Source: Alkaliphilus hydrothermalis (lineage in GTDB: Bacteria > Bacillota > Clostridia > Peptostreptococcales > Natronincolaceae). Taken from it: a DNA stretch of 31,744 bases. The notes beneath the pieces were generated by a model, which saw only the letters and a program-made list of their open reading frames with translations, was not told the DNA's origin and did no database searches. The number at the start of each line of letters is the position of its first letter. Position 1 is the first letter of the stretch. Where the stretch lies: positions 1 to 31,744 of the forward strand of contig NZ_JAFBEE010000028.1 of assembly GCF_016908555.1 (NCBI RefSeq). The letters run 5' to 3'. The position numbers were made by a program, and so were the translations under genes. Positions 1 to 7,478 of this stretch are shown here, piece after piece.

Positions 1-23
1 AAATTAAAAAGGGGGATTTATTC

Positions 24-1100
24 ATGAAAAAGTTTTTAGTATTAATGCTGTCGATCTTTTTAGTCATGTCTTTAATGGTAGGTTGTACTAGCACAAGTGA
101 AGACACATCTGGTACAGATAACCCACCAGCAGTAGAGGATAATAAGGAAGAAACTAACGATAAAGTAAAAGTTGGTCTTGGTACTATTAATTCAATTGCA
201 AAGTCCAAAAGTTACAGTCTTGAAGGATCTAAAGAGACCCTTCCAGTAGGTCAAGTGGACACTATTATGGCTGCTGCTGCATTTGATGCTGATGGTAAAG
301 TAATCAGTGTAATCATTGACACAGCTCAAACAAAAGTTAATTTTGACAAAGAATTAAAGCTTACTTCTGACAAAGCAGCTGAAATTAAAACTAAGTTTGA
401 AAAAGGAGACGAATATGGTATGCGTAAAGCGTCTCCAATTCAAAAAGAATGGTTTGAGCAAATTGCTGAGTTGGAAAAGTGGATGGTTGGTAAAACAATT
501 GATGAAATTACAGGCATGCAGCTTAAGGATGATGCACCAGATGTTCCTGAGTTAACTTCAACTGTAACAATGGGAGTAGATGGCTACATTGCAGCTGTTG
601 AAAAAGCTTACGCTAATGCTATCGAAGTAGAGAACTTTGAGAAGTTAGGCCTGGGTCAAAATGTATCAATTGCTAAATCTAAAGAATTAGGTGAAAAGGA
701 TGGCAAAGAAGTTTTACCAGTGGCACAAGTTGATACAACTATAGCTGCTACTGCATTTGATGCTGATGGTAAAGTTGTAGGTACTTCAATTGACGTAGCT
801 CAAGTAAAAATAAATTTTGATGCTGAAGGTCAAGTAACCACTGACCAAGCTGAAGCGATTAAAACTAAGAAGGAAAAAGGCGAAGACTATGGCATGAGAA
901 AAGCTTCTCCTATCAAGAAAGAATGGTTTGAGCAAATTGCAGATTTAGAAAACTGGATGGTTGGTAAAACAACTGATGAAATCAAAGGAATGCAACTTAA
1001 AGACGAAGCTCCAGACGTTCCAGAATTAACTTCTTCTGTAACGATTGGCGTAACTAGCTATATTGAAGCTGTAGTAGAATCTTTTGCCAACGCTAGATAG
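24..1100 (+). CDS. Two-repeat FMN_bind-like surface lipoprotein
   Basis: The 358-residue product starts with a lipoprotein signal peptide (basic MKK, hydrophobic stretch, lipobox LMVGC with Cys21), so it should be anchored outside the membrane. After an acidic linker come two tandem repeats, about residues 45-200 and 203-358. Each holds LPV(G/A)QVDT, AFDADGKV, a (D/E)YGMRKASPI block, an EWFEQIA block, MVGKT and a closing ELTS-VT block. The layout resembles FMN_bind-type lipoproteins such as Listeria PplA, and the next gene encodes ApbE, which attaches FMN to such proteins. The usual flavinylation core (S/T-G-A-T) is not seen: the equivalent spot reads S-V-T-(M/I)-G-V in both repeats. Covalent flavin is therefore an inference from context. 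Start chosen by the GGGGG ribosome site just upstream. The upstream operon context lies outside the window. Confidence 0.7.
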   Translation: MKKFLVLMLSIFLVMSLMVGCTSTSEDTSGTDNPPAVEDNKEETNDKVKVGLGTINSIAKSKSYSLEGSKETLPVGQVDTIMAAAAFDADGKVISVIIDTAQTKVNFDKELKLTSDKAAEIKTKFEKGDEYGMRKASPIQKEWFEQIAELEKWMVGKTIDEITGMQLKDDAPDVPELTSTVTMGVDGYIAAVEKAYANAIEVENFEKLGLGQNVSIAKSKELGEKDGKEVLPVAQVDTTIAATAFDADGKVVGTSIDVAQVKINFDAEGQVTTDQAEAIKTKKEKGEDYGMRKASPIKKEWFEQIADLENWMVGKTTDEIKGMQLKDEAPDVPELTSSVTIGVTSYIEAVVESFANAR

Positions 1101-1128
1101 GCTAAAATAATATAACAATCTTATATAT

Positions 1129-1155
1129 AATCACTCCTCATTTGAGGAGTGATTT
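1129..1155 (+). terminator. Hairpin after the two-repeat lipoprotein gene
   Basis: A perfect 12-bp inverted repeat (AATCACTCCTCA / TGAGGAGTGATT) lies 28 bases after the stop codon. The tail is only TTTAAATT, so termination may be partial and some transcripts could read into apbE. Confidence 0.6.
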
Positions 1156-1203
1156 AAATTATCCACAATTTTAATTACTAGATTTATATAAAGGAGAATT
1201 TTT

Positions 1204-2286
1204 ATGAAGAAGAAAGTATCTGTTTTATTGATGTGCTGCTTATTATTCTCCCTCATAGGCTGTAAAACAGAAACAAAAATAGAATATAATAAATTCAGTG
1301 ATAGCTTTTTCGACACCTTCGATACTTTAATAACCGTTGTGGGATATACAGAAGATGAAGAAGAATTTAACACATATTTTAGTGTAATTCAAGAGGGCTT
1401 TAGAAGATATCACCAGCTATTTGACCGTTACAATGAATATGAGGGCATTAATAATATTAAAACCATTAATGACAATGCAGGAATAAGTCCTGTTAAGGTG
1501 GAGCAGGAAATTATTGATCTCATCCTCTTTTCTAAGGAATGGCATACCCGTACCAATAGTGTAACCAATATTGCCTTTGGTCCTGTTTTGGAAATCTGGC
1601 ATGATTATCGAACGGAAGGTATAGATGATCCTAAAAATGCTCAAATCCCTCCTATGGAGGAGCTACAGGCGGCCGTCCAATATACGAATTTAAATCAAAT
1701 CATTGTGGATACTGATAATAGTACCGTCTTTCTCCCAGATAAAAATATGCTACTGGACGTAGGGGCTGTTGCAAAGGGCTATGCTACTGAAATGGTAGTA
1801 AGGAATGTGTCCAAAAAAGGTATGAACTCAGGCATCATCAGTGCAGGTGGAAATGTCCGTACGATAGGCAATCCTCCTAAGGATAAAGGTGAATATTGGG
1901 TGATTGGACTTCAAAACCCAGATAAGACTCTTTTTTCAGACCAACAGCATTTAGATGCAATTTTTATAAAGGAAGCATCGGTAGTCAGCAGTGGAGATTA
2001 TCAAAGATATTATTATGTAGGAGATCAATTACTTCACCATTTAATTGATGCCAAAACCTTAATGCCTGCCTCCTATTATCGAGCTGTAACTGTAACTGCC
2101 AAGGATTCAGGTGTGGCAGACTTTTTATCAACGTCTTTATTTCTGCTTCCCTTTGAGGAAAGTCTTTCTTTGGTGGAAAGTATTGAAGGGGCAGAAGCCC
2201 TATGGGTAATGCCCGACGGTGAGGTAAGGACTACAGAAGGTATGAAAAAAATGCTTAAAAGTCATGGTGCCACCAATCAGAAGTAG
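1204..2286 (+). CDS. apbE: FAD:protein FMN transferase (ApbE family) lipoprotein
   Basis: ApbE enzymes move FMN from FAD onto a Thr or Ser of an extracytoplasmic protein, using Mg2+. The 360-residue product has a lipoprotein signal ending in LIGC (Cys20), so it would act on the outer face of the membrane. Family landmarks are DVGAVAKGYA (185-194), the flavin-binding AGGN stretch (214-217), HHLIDAKT (278-285) and the metal-site region beginning D301-S-G-V-A-D306. Length is usual for the family. AAAGGAG lies 6-7 bases before the ATG. It follows the lipoprotein gene by about 100 bases on the same strand, making that protein the obvious candidate substrate, as for FmnB and PplA in Listeria. Confident on family; the substrate is inferred. 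Confidence 0.93.
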   Translation: MKKKVSVLLMCCLLFSLIGCKTETKIEYNKFSDSFFDTFDTLITVVGYTEDEEEFNTYFSVIQEGFRRYHQLFDRYNEYEGINNIKTINDNAGISPVKVEQEIIDLILFSKEWHTRTNSVTNIAFGPVLEIWHDYRTEGIDDPKNAQIPPMEELQAAVQYTNLNQIIVDTDNSTVFLPDKNMLLDVGAVAKGYATEMVVRNVSKKGMNSGIISAGGNVRTIGNPPKDKGEYWVIGLQNPDKTLFSDQQHLDAIFIKEASVVSSGDYQRYYYVGDQLLHHLIDAKTLMPASYYRAVTVTAKDSGVADFLSTSLFLLPFEESLSLVESIEGAEALWVMPDGEVRTTEGMKKMLKSHGATNQK

Positions 2287-2303
2287 TTTTTTTTACTTTA
2301 TAC

Positions 2304-2353
2304 AATTAACCCCCCACTCATGGAGTTTATTTCCATTTCGTGGGGGGTTAATT
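2304..2353. terminator. Long convergent hairpin between apbE and the S4-domain gene
   Basis: A 14-bp perfect stem (AATTAACCCCCCAC / GTGGGGGGTTAATT) with a small inner ATGGA/TCCAT stem sits between two converging genes. The poly-U tract is weak on both sides, but stem strength and position suggest a bidirectional terminator. Confidence 0.7.
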
Positions 2354-2386
2354 AAATATGGTATTATATTTTGCTTGTATTTTGAC

Positions 2387-2917
2387 TTATTTACTTTTAG
2401 GATCCTCTTGTTTTCTGTTGAATAATGATAAAGTCAACACATCCTTTTCCCTTAGATTTAACTTAGCAGATACCTCTTCTCCATTGACCTTTACCAGTCC
2501 CATTCTGATTAATTCAACAACTTGGTTTCTACTATAATCTTTGATTTTAGATGCCAATAGCTTATCCAGCCTTTCTTTTTTTTCTAATATGGTCAAGTGA
2601 ATATCCACTTCTTTGATTCCCTCTTCCATCAGCTTAGTCAAGTAAATCTCTTCAGCTTCAGTTGCGTTTGATTGTACTTGCTCCTGGAGGTTTTCTAAGC
2701 CTGGCACTGATTTAAAGCTCCCTAAAACTTTATTCCATGTATGGTTCTTTGGACATTTATAGATGGCAAAATGATATATGTTTTTTCCATTAGCATTTTG
2801 CCTTCTCTTTAATGTATCGGTAAAATCCACCTTTTTCCCACAACTTGAGCAATATCTTTCCTCTACCTCAACACCACTGTTGTATATTTCCCAATTTATA
2901 CTTAATTTTTTTTCCAT
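2387..2917 (-). CDS. Zinc-ribbon plus S4 RNA-binding domain protein
   Basis: The 176-residue protein is probably cytoplasmic. The N-terminal part has C23-x2-C26 and C55-x3-H59, which looks like a zinc-binding knuckle. The C-terminal part, about residues 113-165 (ERLDKLLASKIKDYSRNQVV, then GLVKVNGEEV and LREKDVLTL), matches an S4 RNA-binding fold as in RluD, HslR and S4. No catalytic domain is attached, so it most likely binds rRNA, tRNA or stalled ribosomal particles, as small S4 proteins do; its target is unknown. The start has GGAGGTAGGG just upstream. A perfect 17-bp palindrome lies directly before that ribosome site. Confidence 0.75.
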   Translation of the reverse strand: MEKKLSINWEIYNSGVEVEERYCSSCGKKVDFTDTLKRRQNANGKNIYHFAIYKCPKNHTWNKVLGSFKSVPGLENLQEQVQSNATEAEEIYLTKLMEEGIKEVDIHLTILEKKERLDKLLASKIKDYSRNQVVELIRMGLVKVNGEEVSAKLNLREKDVLTLSLFNRKQEDPKSK

Positions 2918-2931
2918 ATTCCCTACCTCCG

Positions 2932-2948
2932 ATTATTATGATAATAAT
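2932..2948. promoter_or_regulatory. 7-1-7 AT-rich palindrome upstream of the S4/zinc-ribbon gene
   Basis: ATTATTAT-G-ATAATAAT is a perfect inverted repeat around one central base, abutting the ribosome site of the minus-strand gene that starts at 2917. The 7-1-7 geometry is that of Fur/PerR/Zur-family operators, though the bases are not an exact match to a known box. AT-rich palindromes also arise by chance. Confidence 0.35.
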
Positions 2949-3159
2949 ACGATAAGGAATATAGTCCATTTTAAAGTTTGTTTCAGGTAATGTACAAATC
3001 ATAAACTTACTATACTCCTCTCGTTTATTGAATTTGAGACATCACCATAATAAAAGGCGTCATATAATCACCACCAATCCTAGTATTTGGGGATTTGTGT
3101 ACTTATATGGACAGCAATTTGCTTGTACTGTACTTCTCTTCTCTATATTTAACTCCAAT

Positions 3160-3199
3160 AAAAAAAGGTCATAGGAAGATTAACTTTTCCTACAACCTT
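3160..3199 (-). terminator. Intrinsic terminator of the putative small RNA gene
   Basis: Read on the minus strand: AAGGT-TG-TAGGAA, a 9-base loop, TTCCTA-TG-ACCTT, then a run of seven T. The two stems (5 and 6 bp) are fully complementary and flank a symmetric internal loop. No protein gene ends just before it on this strand, so it belongs to the RNA unit described here. Confidence 0.75.
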
Positions 3200-3426
3200 A
3201 ATAGCTTAATTATTGTAATGCAAAAATAGAATTAGATCCAGACTAATGTATTCCTATATGCAGCATATATACGATAGTCTATATCCTTAAATTCTATGAA
3301 AATAATCAAGTTATGGTGAAGTAAGCTTCCACTAAATTGCTATTCCAAAAGAGTACAACAAATAAACCTAAAAAATTTAGGCAAAAACTCTTTTTAAAAA
3401 AATATATTAATTTTGGTAAATTAATA

Positions 3427-3447
3427 TTAGCAATTAGCTGGCGTCAT
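3427..3447 (-). CDS. Six-codon open frame with strong ribosome site inside the putative small RNA
   Basis: AAGGAGGG (3457-3464) stands nine bases before an ATG that opens the frame M-T-P-A-N-C-stop. The ribosome site is one of the best in the window, yet the frame is tiny. It may be a leader peptide, the start of a decayed gene, or a ribosome/anti-SD interaction site in the RNA. A coding role is unproven. Confidence 0.25.
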   Translation of the reverse strand: MTPANC

Positions 3448-3494
3448 AGCTTGCTTCCCTCCTTAACTGTCTAAAAATATTTGAATACATTTCC

Positions 3495-3523
3495 ATTATA
3501 TACAAACATACTGATTTTGTAAA
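3495..3523 (-). promoter_or_regulatory. Sigma-A promoter of the putative small RNA
   Basis: On the minus strand TTTACA (3518-3523) and a perfect TATAAT (3495-3500) are separated by 17 bases, one mismatch from full consensus. Predicted transcription start is near 3488. It lies downstream of the DUF1846 terminator and fires away from that gene. Confidence 0.65.
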
Positions 3524-3613
3524 CAAATATTTAGATGAGGTATCGTTTTCAGCAATACATCTCCTTGAGTAAATCTGCAAATAAATTACTTCTCTTATTA
3601 CTCCAGAAAAATT

Positions 3614-3663
3614 AAAAACCAGTTCTTCCACCCTATAGTAACAGGTGAGAAAAACTGGTTTTA
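3614..3663 (-). terminator. Terminator of the DUF1846 gene
   Basis: AAAACCAGTT and AACTGGTTTT (3653-3662 with 3615-3624) form a 10-bp stem on the minus strand, with an inner CACC/GGTG pairing, followed by TTTTTAATTTTT. It begins 15 bases after the DUF1846 stop codon. Confidence 0.8.
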
Positions 3664-3677
3664 GTTTGCATGAATGT

Positions 3678-5186
3678 TTAGTTATTATAATATAGGTTTT
3701 CTGTTGAATATTGTGGATCACAGGTAATATCAATCCCCAACTTTCTAAATATTTCTTCATCATGAATACTTAAAATGGTAGTAGAGTGAGCCTGACAGCC
3801 CTTCAGTTCACTTAGCTTTTCCATAGCAACTTGAGCCATTGGGTTAGTAGCGGCACATATACTTAAAGCAATTAATATTTCTTCACAATCTAAAGCAGAG
3901 CTTTTACTTCCTAAGTTCTTTGATTTAAGGTTTCTAATTGGCTCTAGAATGACTGGAGAAATCAAGTGTATGTCATCTGCGATATTGGCAAAGTACTTAA
4001 CAGAGTTTAAAATAACCGCTGCTGTGGAATCCATTATATCGGAGCTTTTACCAGTTAGAATTGTACCATCTTCTAACTCTATGGCCACTGCTGGACACAC
4101 TTCATTTTTAGCCGATATTTCTTTTAACTTTGCAGAGCGTTCCCTCGCTGGTATGACTACACTTCTATCGCTTTCTTGTAATTTAAGCTCTTCCATAATC
4201 AACTTGCTTCGTTCTAAAGTTTCTTTGTCTGCATGACCTTTTTTATATTCTATGCCTGTCTTAAAATATCTTCTAATAATTTCTTGTCTAGCAGCTTCTT
4301 TAACAGAGTCATCATTAAAGATTCCATATCCAACTCGATTAACCCCCATATCGGTTGGAGATTTAAAGTTAGATTCTTGCCCTGTAATTTTTTCTATAAT
4401 TCTCTTTAGTACGGGGAAGGTTTCTATGTCACGATTATAGTTTATGGCAACGTCACCATAAGCATCTAAGTGGAAGGAATCAATCATGTTTACATCCTTC
4501 AGGTCTACTGTTGCAGCCTCATAAGCTATATTTACAGGATGCTTTAAAGGAAGATTCCATACTGGGAAAGTTTCGAATTTTGAATAGCCAGCAACTCTAC
4601 CTTGTCTATATTCATGGTAAAGCTGACTAAGACAAGTAGCTAACTTACCACTACCTGGTCCTGGAGCAGTGACTACCACTATAGGCTTTGTTGTTTCAAT
4701 ATAGGGATTTTGCCCATATCCTTCATCACTAACGATGGTATCTACATCTATCGGATATCCTTTAGTTGTTCTATGGGTATATACCTTAATACCTCTTCTT
4801 TCAAGTTTGTTAATGAAGACAGTTGTAGCAGGTTGTCCATCATAGCGGGTAATAACAACGCTATTAACATCAAGGTCATAACTTCTCAAATCGTCAATTA
4901 ATCTTAGGGTATCTAAGTCATAAGTGATCCCAAAGTCCCCTCGAATCTTATTTCTTTCAATATCCCCAGCATAAACACAAATAACTACTTCAACTTTTTC
5001 TTTCAATTTCTGTAATAATTTAATTTTAGCATTTTCATCAAACCCTGGAAGCACCCTTTTTGCATGAAGATCAAATAAAAGTTTTCCACCAAATTCTAGA
5101 TACAGCTTATCATAATGATTAACCCTTTCTAGAATGTACTTCGATTGTTCTTCTAAGTATTTTTCGTGATCAAATCCTCTTTTCAT
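3678..5186 (-). CDS. DUF1846 / UPF0371 family protein
   Basis: The 502-residue protein matches the conserved DUF1846 (UPF0371) family in length and sequence style: N-terminal RGFDHEKYLEEQS, a central TAPGPGSGK stretch (about 173-181) followed by LYHEYRQG and KFETFPVWNLPL, and a C-terminal SALDCEEILIALSICAATNP block. The glycine-rich APGPGSGK looks like a nucleotide-binding loop, and the family is known from a streptococcal crystal structure, but no reaction is established to my knowledge. No signal peptide or membrane segment is seen. The ATG has GGTGAGGAG upstream. It stands as a single gene with its own terminator. Family certain, function unknown. Confidence 0.9.
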   Translation of the reverse strand: MKRGFDHEKYLEEQSKYILERVNHYDKLYLEFGGKLLFDLHAKRVLPGFDENAKIKLLQKLKEKVEVVICVYAGDIERNKIRGDFGITYDLDTLRLIDDLRSYDLDVNSVVITRYDGQPATTVFINKLERRGIKVYTHRTTKGYPIDVDTIVSDEGYGQNPYIETTKPIVVVTAPGPGSGKLATCLSQLYHEYRQGRVAGYSKFETFPVWNLPLKHPVNIAYEAATVDLKDVNMIDSFHLDAYGDVAINYNRDIETFPVLKRIIEKITGQESNFKSPTDMGVNRVGYGIFNDDSVKEAARQEIIRRYFKTGIEYKKGHADKETLERSKLIMEELKLQESDRSVVIPARERSAKLKEISAKNEVCPAVAIELEDGTILTGKSSDIMDSTAAVILNSVKYFANIADDIHLISPVILEPIRNLKSKNLGSKSSALDCEEILIALSICAATNPMAQVAMEKLSELKGCQAHSTTILSIHDEEIFRKLGIDITCDPQYSTENLYYNN

Positions 5187-5569
5187 ATTTTATTTACTCC
5201 TCACCTTTTCACTTCTTTTGTATTCTTTATTATTAAGTTTACACAATCTTCCACAGAAGATTTCACCGTTAATTCATCGACTCTTTATTATCTCATATTT
5301 TCCACTTAAAATAAACACCTATATATGATTTTTTTATTTTTTCGACTTCAAATAATTGGAATACCTCTACCTATCTGAATTTTACCCTTAAGGAATAATT
5401 CATCCTTTTTTCTGGGAAAATTATTATAAGACTTTTTAGCTTCAATTAGGTTGTCGAAAAGCCTTTAGATTCAAGGAACAAGAAAGTTTAACAAAAGCTT
5501 TACCTTAACCTTATTTATTTTTAAAACATTTATTCTAATATGAAATTAGCAATGGAGAGGGGGATTTTT
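5187..5569. other. Intergenic region between divergent genes
   Basis: About 380 AT-rich bases hold the promoters of the DUF1846 gene (minus) and the glycosyltransferase gene (plus). An 8-bp inverted repeat TTTTCGAC (5339-5346) / GTCGAAAA (5453-5460) brackets the middle. TTAACA-like repeats are at 5488-5510 and a TATTCT-type -10 is at 5531-5536. No gene or recognisable RNA is seen. Confidence 0.5.
5488..5510 (+). promoter_or_regulatory. Possible Pho-box-like repeats upstream of the glycosyltransferase-phospholipase pair
   Basis: TTAACA (5488), TTTACC (5499) and TTAACC (5505) lie on one strand. The first two are spaced 11 bases apart, the periodicity of PhoP boxes (TTAACA-type direct repeats) in Firmicutes. 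The block ends about 20 bases before a possible -10 (TATTCT, 5531-5536), a normal place for a PhoP site. Only one repeat is exact, so this is weak. Confidence 0.25.
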
Positions 5570-6676
5570 ATGAATATAGCTATTGTTACTGCTTCTATTG
5601 GACATGGGCACAATTCTGTAGCTTTAGCGTTGGAGGAGAAAGTTAAAAGTGAGGGGCGTCATAATGTAGCAGTTTTTGATATCCTAGAGGATAGTCGAGT
5701 TTCACAAATTTTAAAAAGTGTTTATCTTGAAATGATTACAAAAACCCCTTACTTGTACAGCAAAATGTACCAATGGAGCCAACGGCATAGAAAAGTCAGC
5801 TCCTTGACTAGTTATTTTAATTTTATATGCCTAAAAAATCTAAAAAACATAATCAGTGATTTTAAACCTGATGTGTTTATCTTTACTCATCCATTTCCTG
5901 CCTTAAGTTATCGTCAATCTCTGAAAATTCCTGCTTGGACAGTAATTACTGACTACTCCTATCATCCGATTTGGTATAGTTCTCAAATTAATGGCTATTT
6001 TGTTGCCAATACAGATATTAAGGATTATTTGACCCAAAGTGGATTCCCACAAGATTTCATTTACGAAACTGGTATACCCATAAAAGATAGCTTTTTCAAA
6101 CCAGAAATAACAGAATTCCCCAATAAAACTGTTAAAAATACTCCCTTGATTTTAATTATGGGGGGAGGGCTGGGATTAGGTGCTTTGAGTGAGATTGTGG
6201 AAAAACTTGAATCCTTAGATTCTCCTTTTGAATCCATTGTCTTAACCGGTAAAAACCAAGAACTATACAACCAATTGAATGCTACTTTTAAAAACAAGAG
6301 ATCAAATAGATGGAAGGCTATGTCCTTCACCAATGATGTACCAAACCTGATGAGGCAGGCAGATCTCCTTATTTCTAAAGGAGGCGCCATCACCCTTACA
6401 GAGGCCATGGCTTCAAAATTGCCAACTGTAATTTACAAACCTATTACTGGTCATGAAGAAGAAAACACCAGATTTGTCTGTAATCAAGAGTGGGCTAAAT
6501 GGGCAGAAACACCTAATGACCTTTTACAGATTACTCAACGGCTTTTAACTACACCCGAAGAACTTGCAACGATGAAATTGAAGGCGGCAGAATCCTGTAT
6601 CCCCTCATCTACAGAAGATATTCTGGAGACTATTGTTAATGACTACCAAAAACCATTAAGGAGGATTTCCCTATGA
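5570..6676 (+). CDS. Diacylglycerol glucosyltransferase-like protein (MGDG synthase / MurG superfamily, GT28-type)
   Basis: The 368-residue protein likely transfers a sugar from a nucleotide donor to diacylglycerol on the inner face of the membrane, as UgtP and plant MGD enzymes do. Landmarks: N-terminal IAIVTASIGHGHNSVA (the GxGH loop of MGDG synthases), the TDYSYHPIWY acceptor region, the glycine-rich LILIMGGGLGLG start of the second Rossmann domain, and KGGAITLTEAMA for donor binding. ATG at 5570 is preferred to the in-frame ATG at 5540, since GAGAGGGGG stands 6 bases before it and family members begin at MNIAIVTAS. The stop overlaps the next start (ATGA), so the two genes are translationally coupled. 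The exact sugar and lipid cannot be read from sequence. Confidence 0.85.
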   Translation: MNIAIVTASIGHGHNSVALALEEKVKSEGRHNVAVFDILEDSRVSQILKSVYLEMITKTPYLYSKMYQWSQRHRKVSSLTSYFNFICLKNLKNIISDFKPDVFIFTHPFPALSYRQSLKIPAWTVITDYSYHPIWYSSQINGYFVANTDIKDYLTQSGFPQDFIYETGIPIKDSFFKPEITEFPNKTVKNTPLILIMGGGLGLGALSEIVEKLESLDSPFESIVLTGKNQELYNQLNATFKNKRSNRWKAMSFTNDVPNLMRQADLLISKGGAITLTEAMASKLPTVIYKPITGHEEENTRFVCNQEWAKWAETPNDLLQITQRLLTTPEELATMKLKAAESCIPSSTEDILETIVNDYQKPLRRISL

Positions 6677-7338
6677 ATGCGAATGTACTCCATCAAAAAG
6701 AAATATCCATCTGTCCTGTTCATTCATATTGTACATCTCAAGGAATTAAAATTTTGAAAAATGACCAATCATTAGGTATTGCAGATCATCTTGATTCCTT
6801 TCTTCTATTACTTCACAAAGGAAATTCATGGTGTGATGAAGGTTTTAAAAATATACATCACTTTTACCATCATCGTACCGGTAAAGGGGTGATGGGACTA
6901 ACGGGAGCCGATACCCAGCTGTACGAGAACATAGAAAGGGCAAAAAAAGCCTATAAGTCCTATTCATTAAAGGAATGTTATTTCTATATAGGTGCAGCCC
7001 TTCACCTACTTCAAGATTTGTGTGTTCCCCACCATTCTTTGGGTCATTTATTAAAGGGCCATAGTGATTACGAAAACTGGGTTCAAAAACACTATAGCTC
7101 CTTTTCTGTGTCGGAGGGTGGTCTGTATGATTTTAAACATCCTATGGAAATCCTAGACCATAATGCTGGTATTTCAGCTAGTTATTCAGAATTAATTACC
7201 AACCCCACCGAGAATAATAAAATAGAAGCAACTAAAGAGCTACTTGCCTTAGCCCAAAGGTCCTCTGCTGGATTTCTGTACTTGGTTCTGAAATATATTC
7301 TACCAATGGATGTTGGAACACTGAAGATTGCAATTTAA
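6673..7338 (+). CDS. Zinc-dependent phospholipase C-like protein without a signal peptide
   Basis: The 221-residue protein fits the all-helical zinc phospholipase C family (Bacillus PC-PLC, clostridial alpha-toxin N-domain), which cleaves phospholipids to diacylglycerol and a phospho-headgroup. Likely metal ligands are His17, Asp55, His62/63, His111 and Asp115 (GAALHLLQDL), and His130 and Glu134 (GHSDYE); PHH at 119-121 is also conserved in style. Unlike secreted enzymes it has no signal peptide and no N-terminal Trp after cleavage, so it should be cytoplasmic or bound to the inner leaflet. It overlaps the glycosyltransferase gene by 4 bases (ATGA). The joint role is probably conversion of phospholipid to glycolipid, which is inference. 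No C-terminal C2 domain, so no toxin-type architecture. Confidence 0.8.
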   Translation: MNANVLHQKEISICPVHSYCTSQGIKILKNDQSLGIADHLDSFLLLLHKGNSWCDEGFKNIHHFYHHRTGKGVMGLTGADTQLYENIERAKKAYKSYSLKECYFYIGAALHLLQDLCVPHHSLGHLLKGHSDYENWVQKHYSSFSVSEGGLYDFKHPMEILDHNAGISASYSELITNPTENNKIEATKELLALAQRSSAGFLYLVLKYILPMDVGTLKIAI

Positions 7339-7386
7339 TAATCGTTTTTCTTATCTGCTCTTCATAGTCTCATAATATTGCAAGCA

Positions 7387-7435
7387 AAAAAACCAGCAAC
7401 TTAAAGTATAGTCATACGAGGTTATTGGTTTTTTC
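7387..7435 (+). terminator. Terminator of the glycosyltransferase-phospholipase operon
   Basis: AAAAAACCA (7387-7395) pairs with TGGTTTTTT (7426-7434) around a 30-base loop about 50 bases after the phospholipase stop. The symmetric A/T ends allow use from both strands, so it may also end the minus-strand gene stopping at 7479. Confidence 0.65.
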
Positions 7436-7478
7436 TGTGGTGAAGGTGTCTGTTTTTTTAATAGACTTATTAAATAGA

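Larger units (their letters stand above)
3160..3488 (-). ncRNA. Candidate structured small RNA of about 330 nt
   Basis: This is a complete transcription unit without a sizeable reading frame. It has a near-consensus promoter (3495-3523), several hairpins and a strong terminator (3160-3199). Visible structure: AAAAGAGT/ACTCTTTT (3347-3354 with 3387-3394) enclosing CCTAAA/TTTAGG (3367-3372 with 3376-3381); a small GTGAAG/CTTCCAC hairpin (3316-3332); and a long arm 3226-3297 made of ATAGAATT/AATTCTAT, AGACTA/TAGTCT and GTAT/ATAC stacked with short internal loops. The preceding gene (DUF1846) has its own terminator at 3614-3663. Near the 5' end a strong ribosome site precedes a six-codon frame. 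I do not recognise it as 6S, tmRNA, SRP, RNase P, a T-box or a standard riboswitch. Confidence 0.5.

Noticed and set aside
3434..3763. 109-residue minus-strand open frame
   Set aside because: It overlaps the end of the DUF1846 gene in another frame and runs through that gene's terminator and the promoter of the putative RNA; it has no family features.
6673..7338. Secreted alpha-toxin-like virulence factor
   Set aside because: No signal peptide, no C2-type membrane-binding domain and coupling to a cytoplasmic glycosyltransferase all point to an internal lipid-metabolic role.
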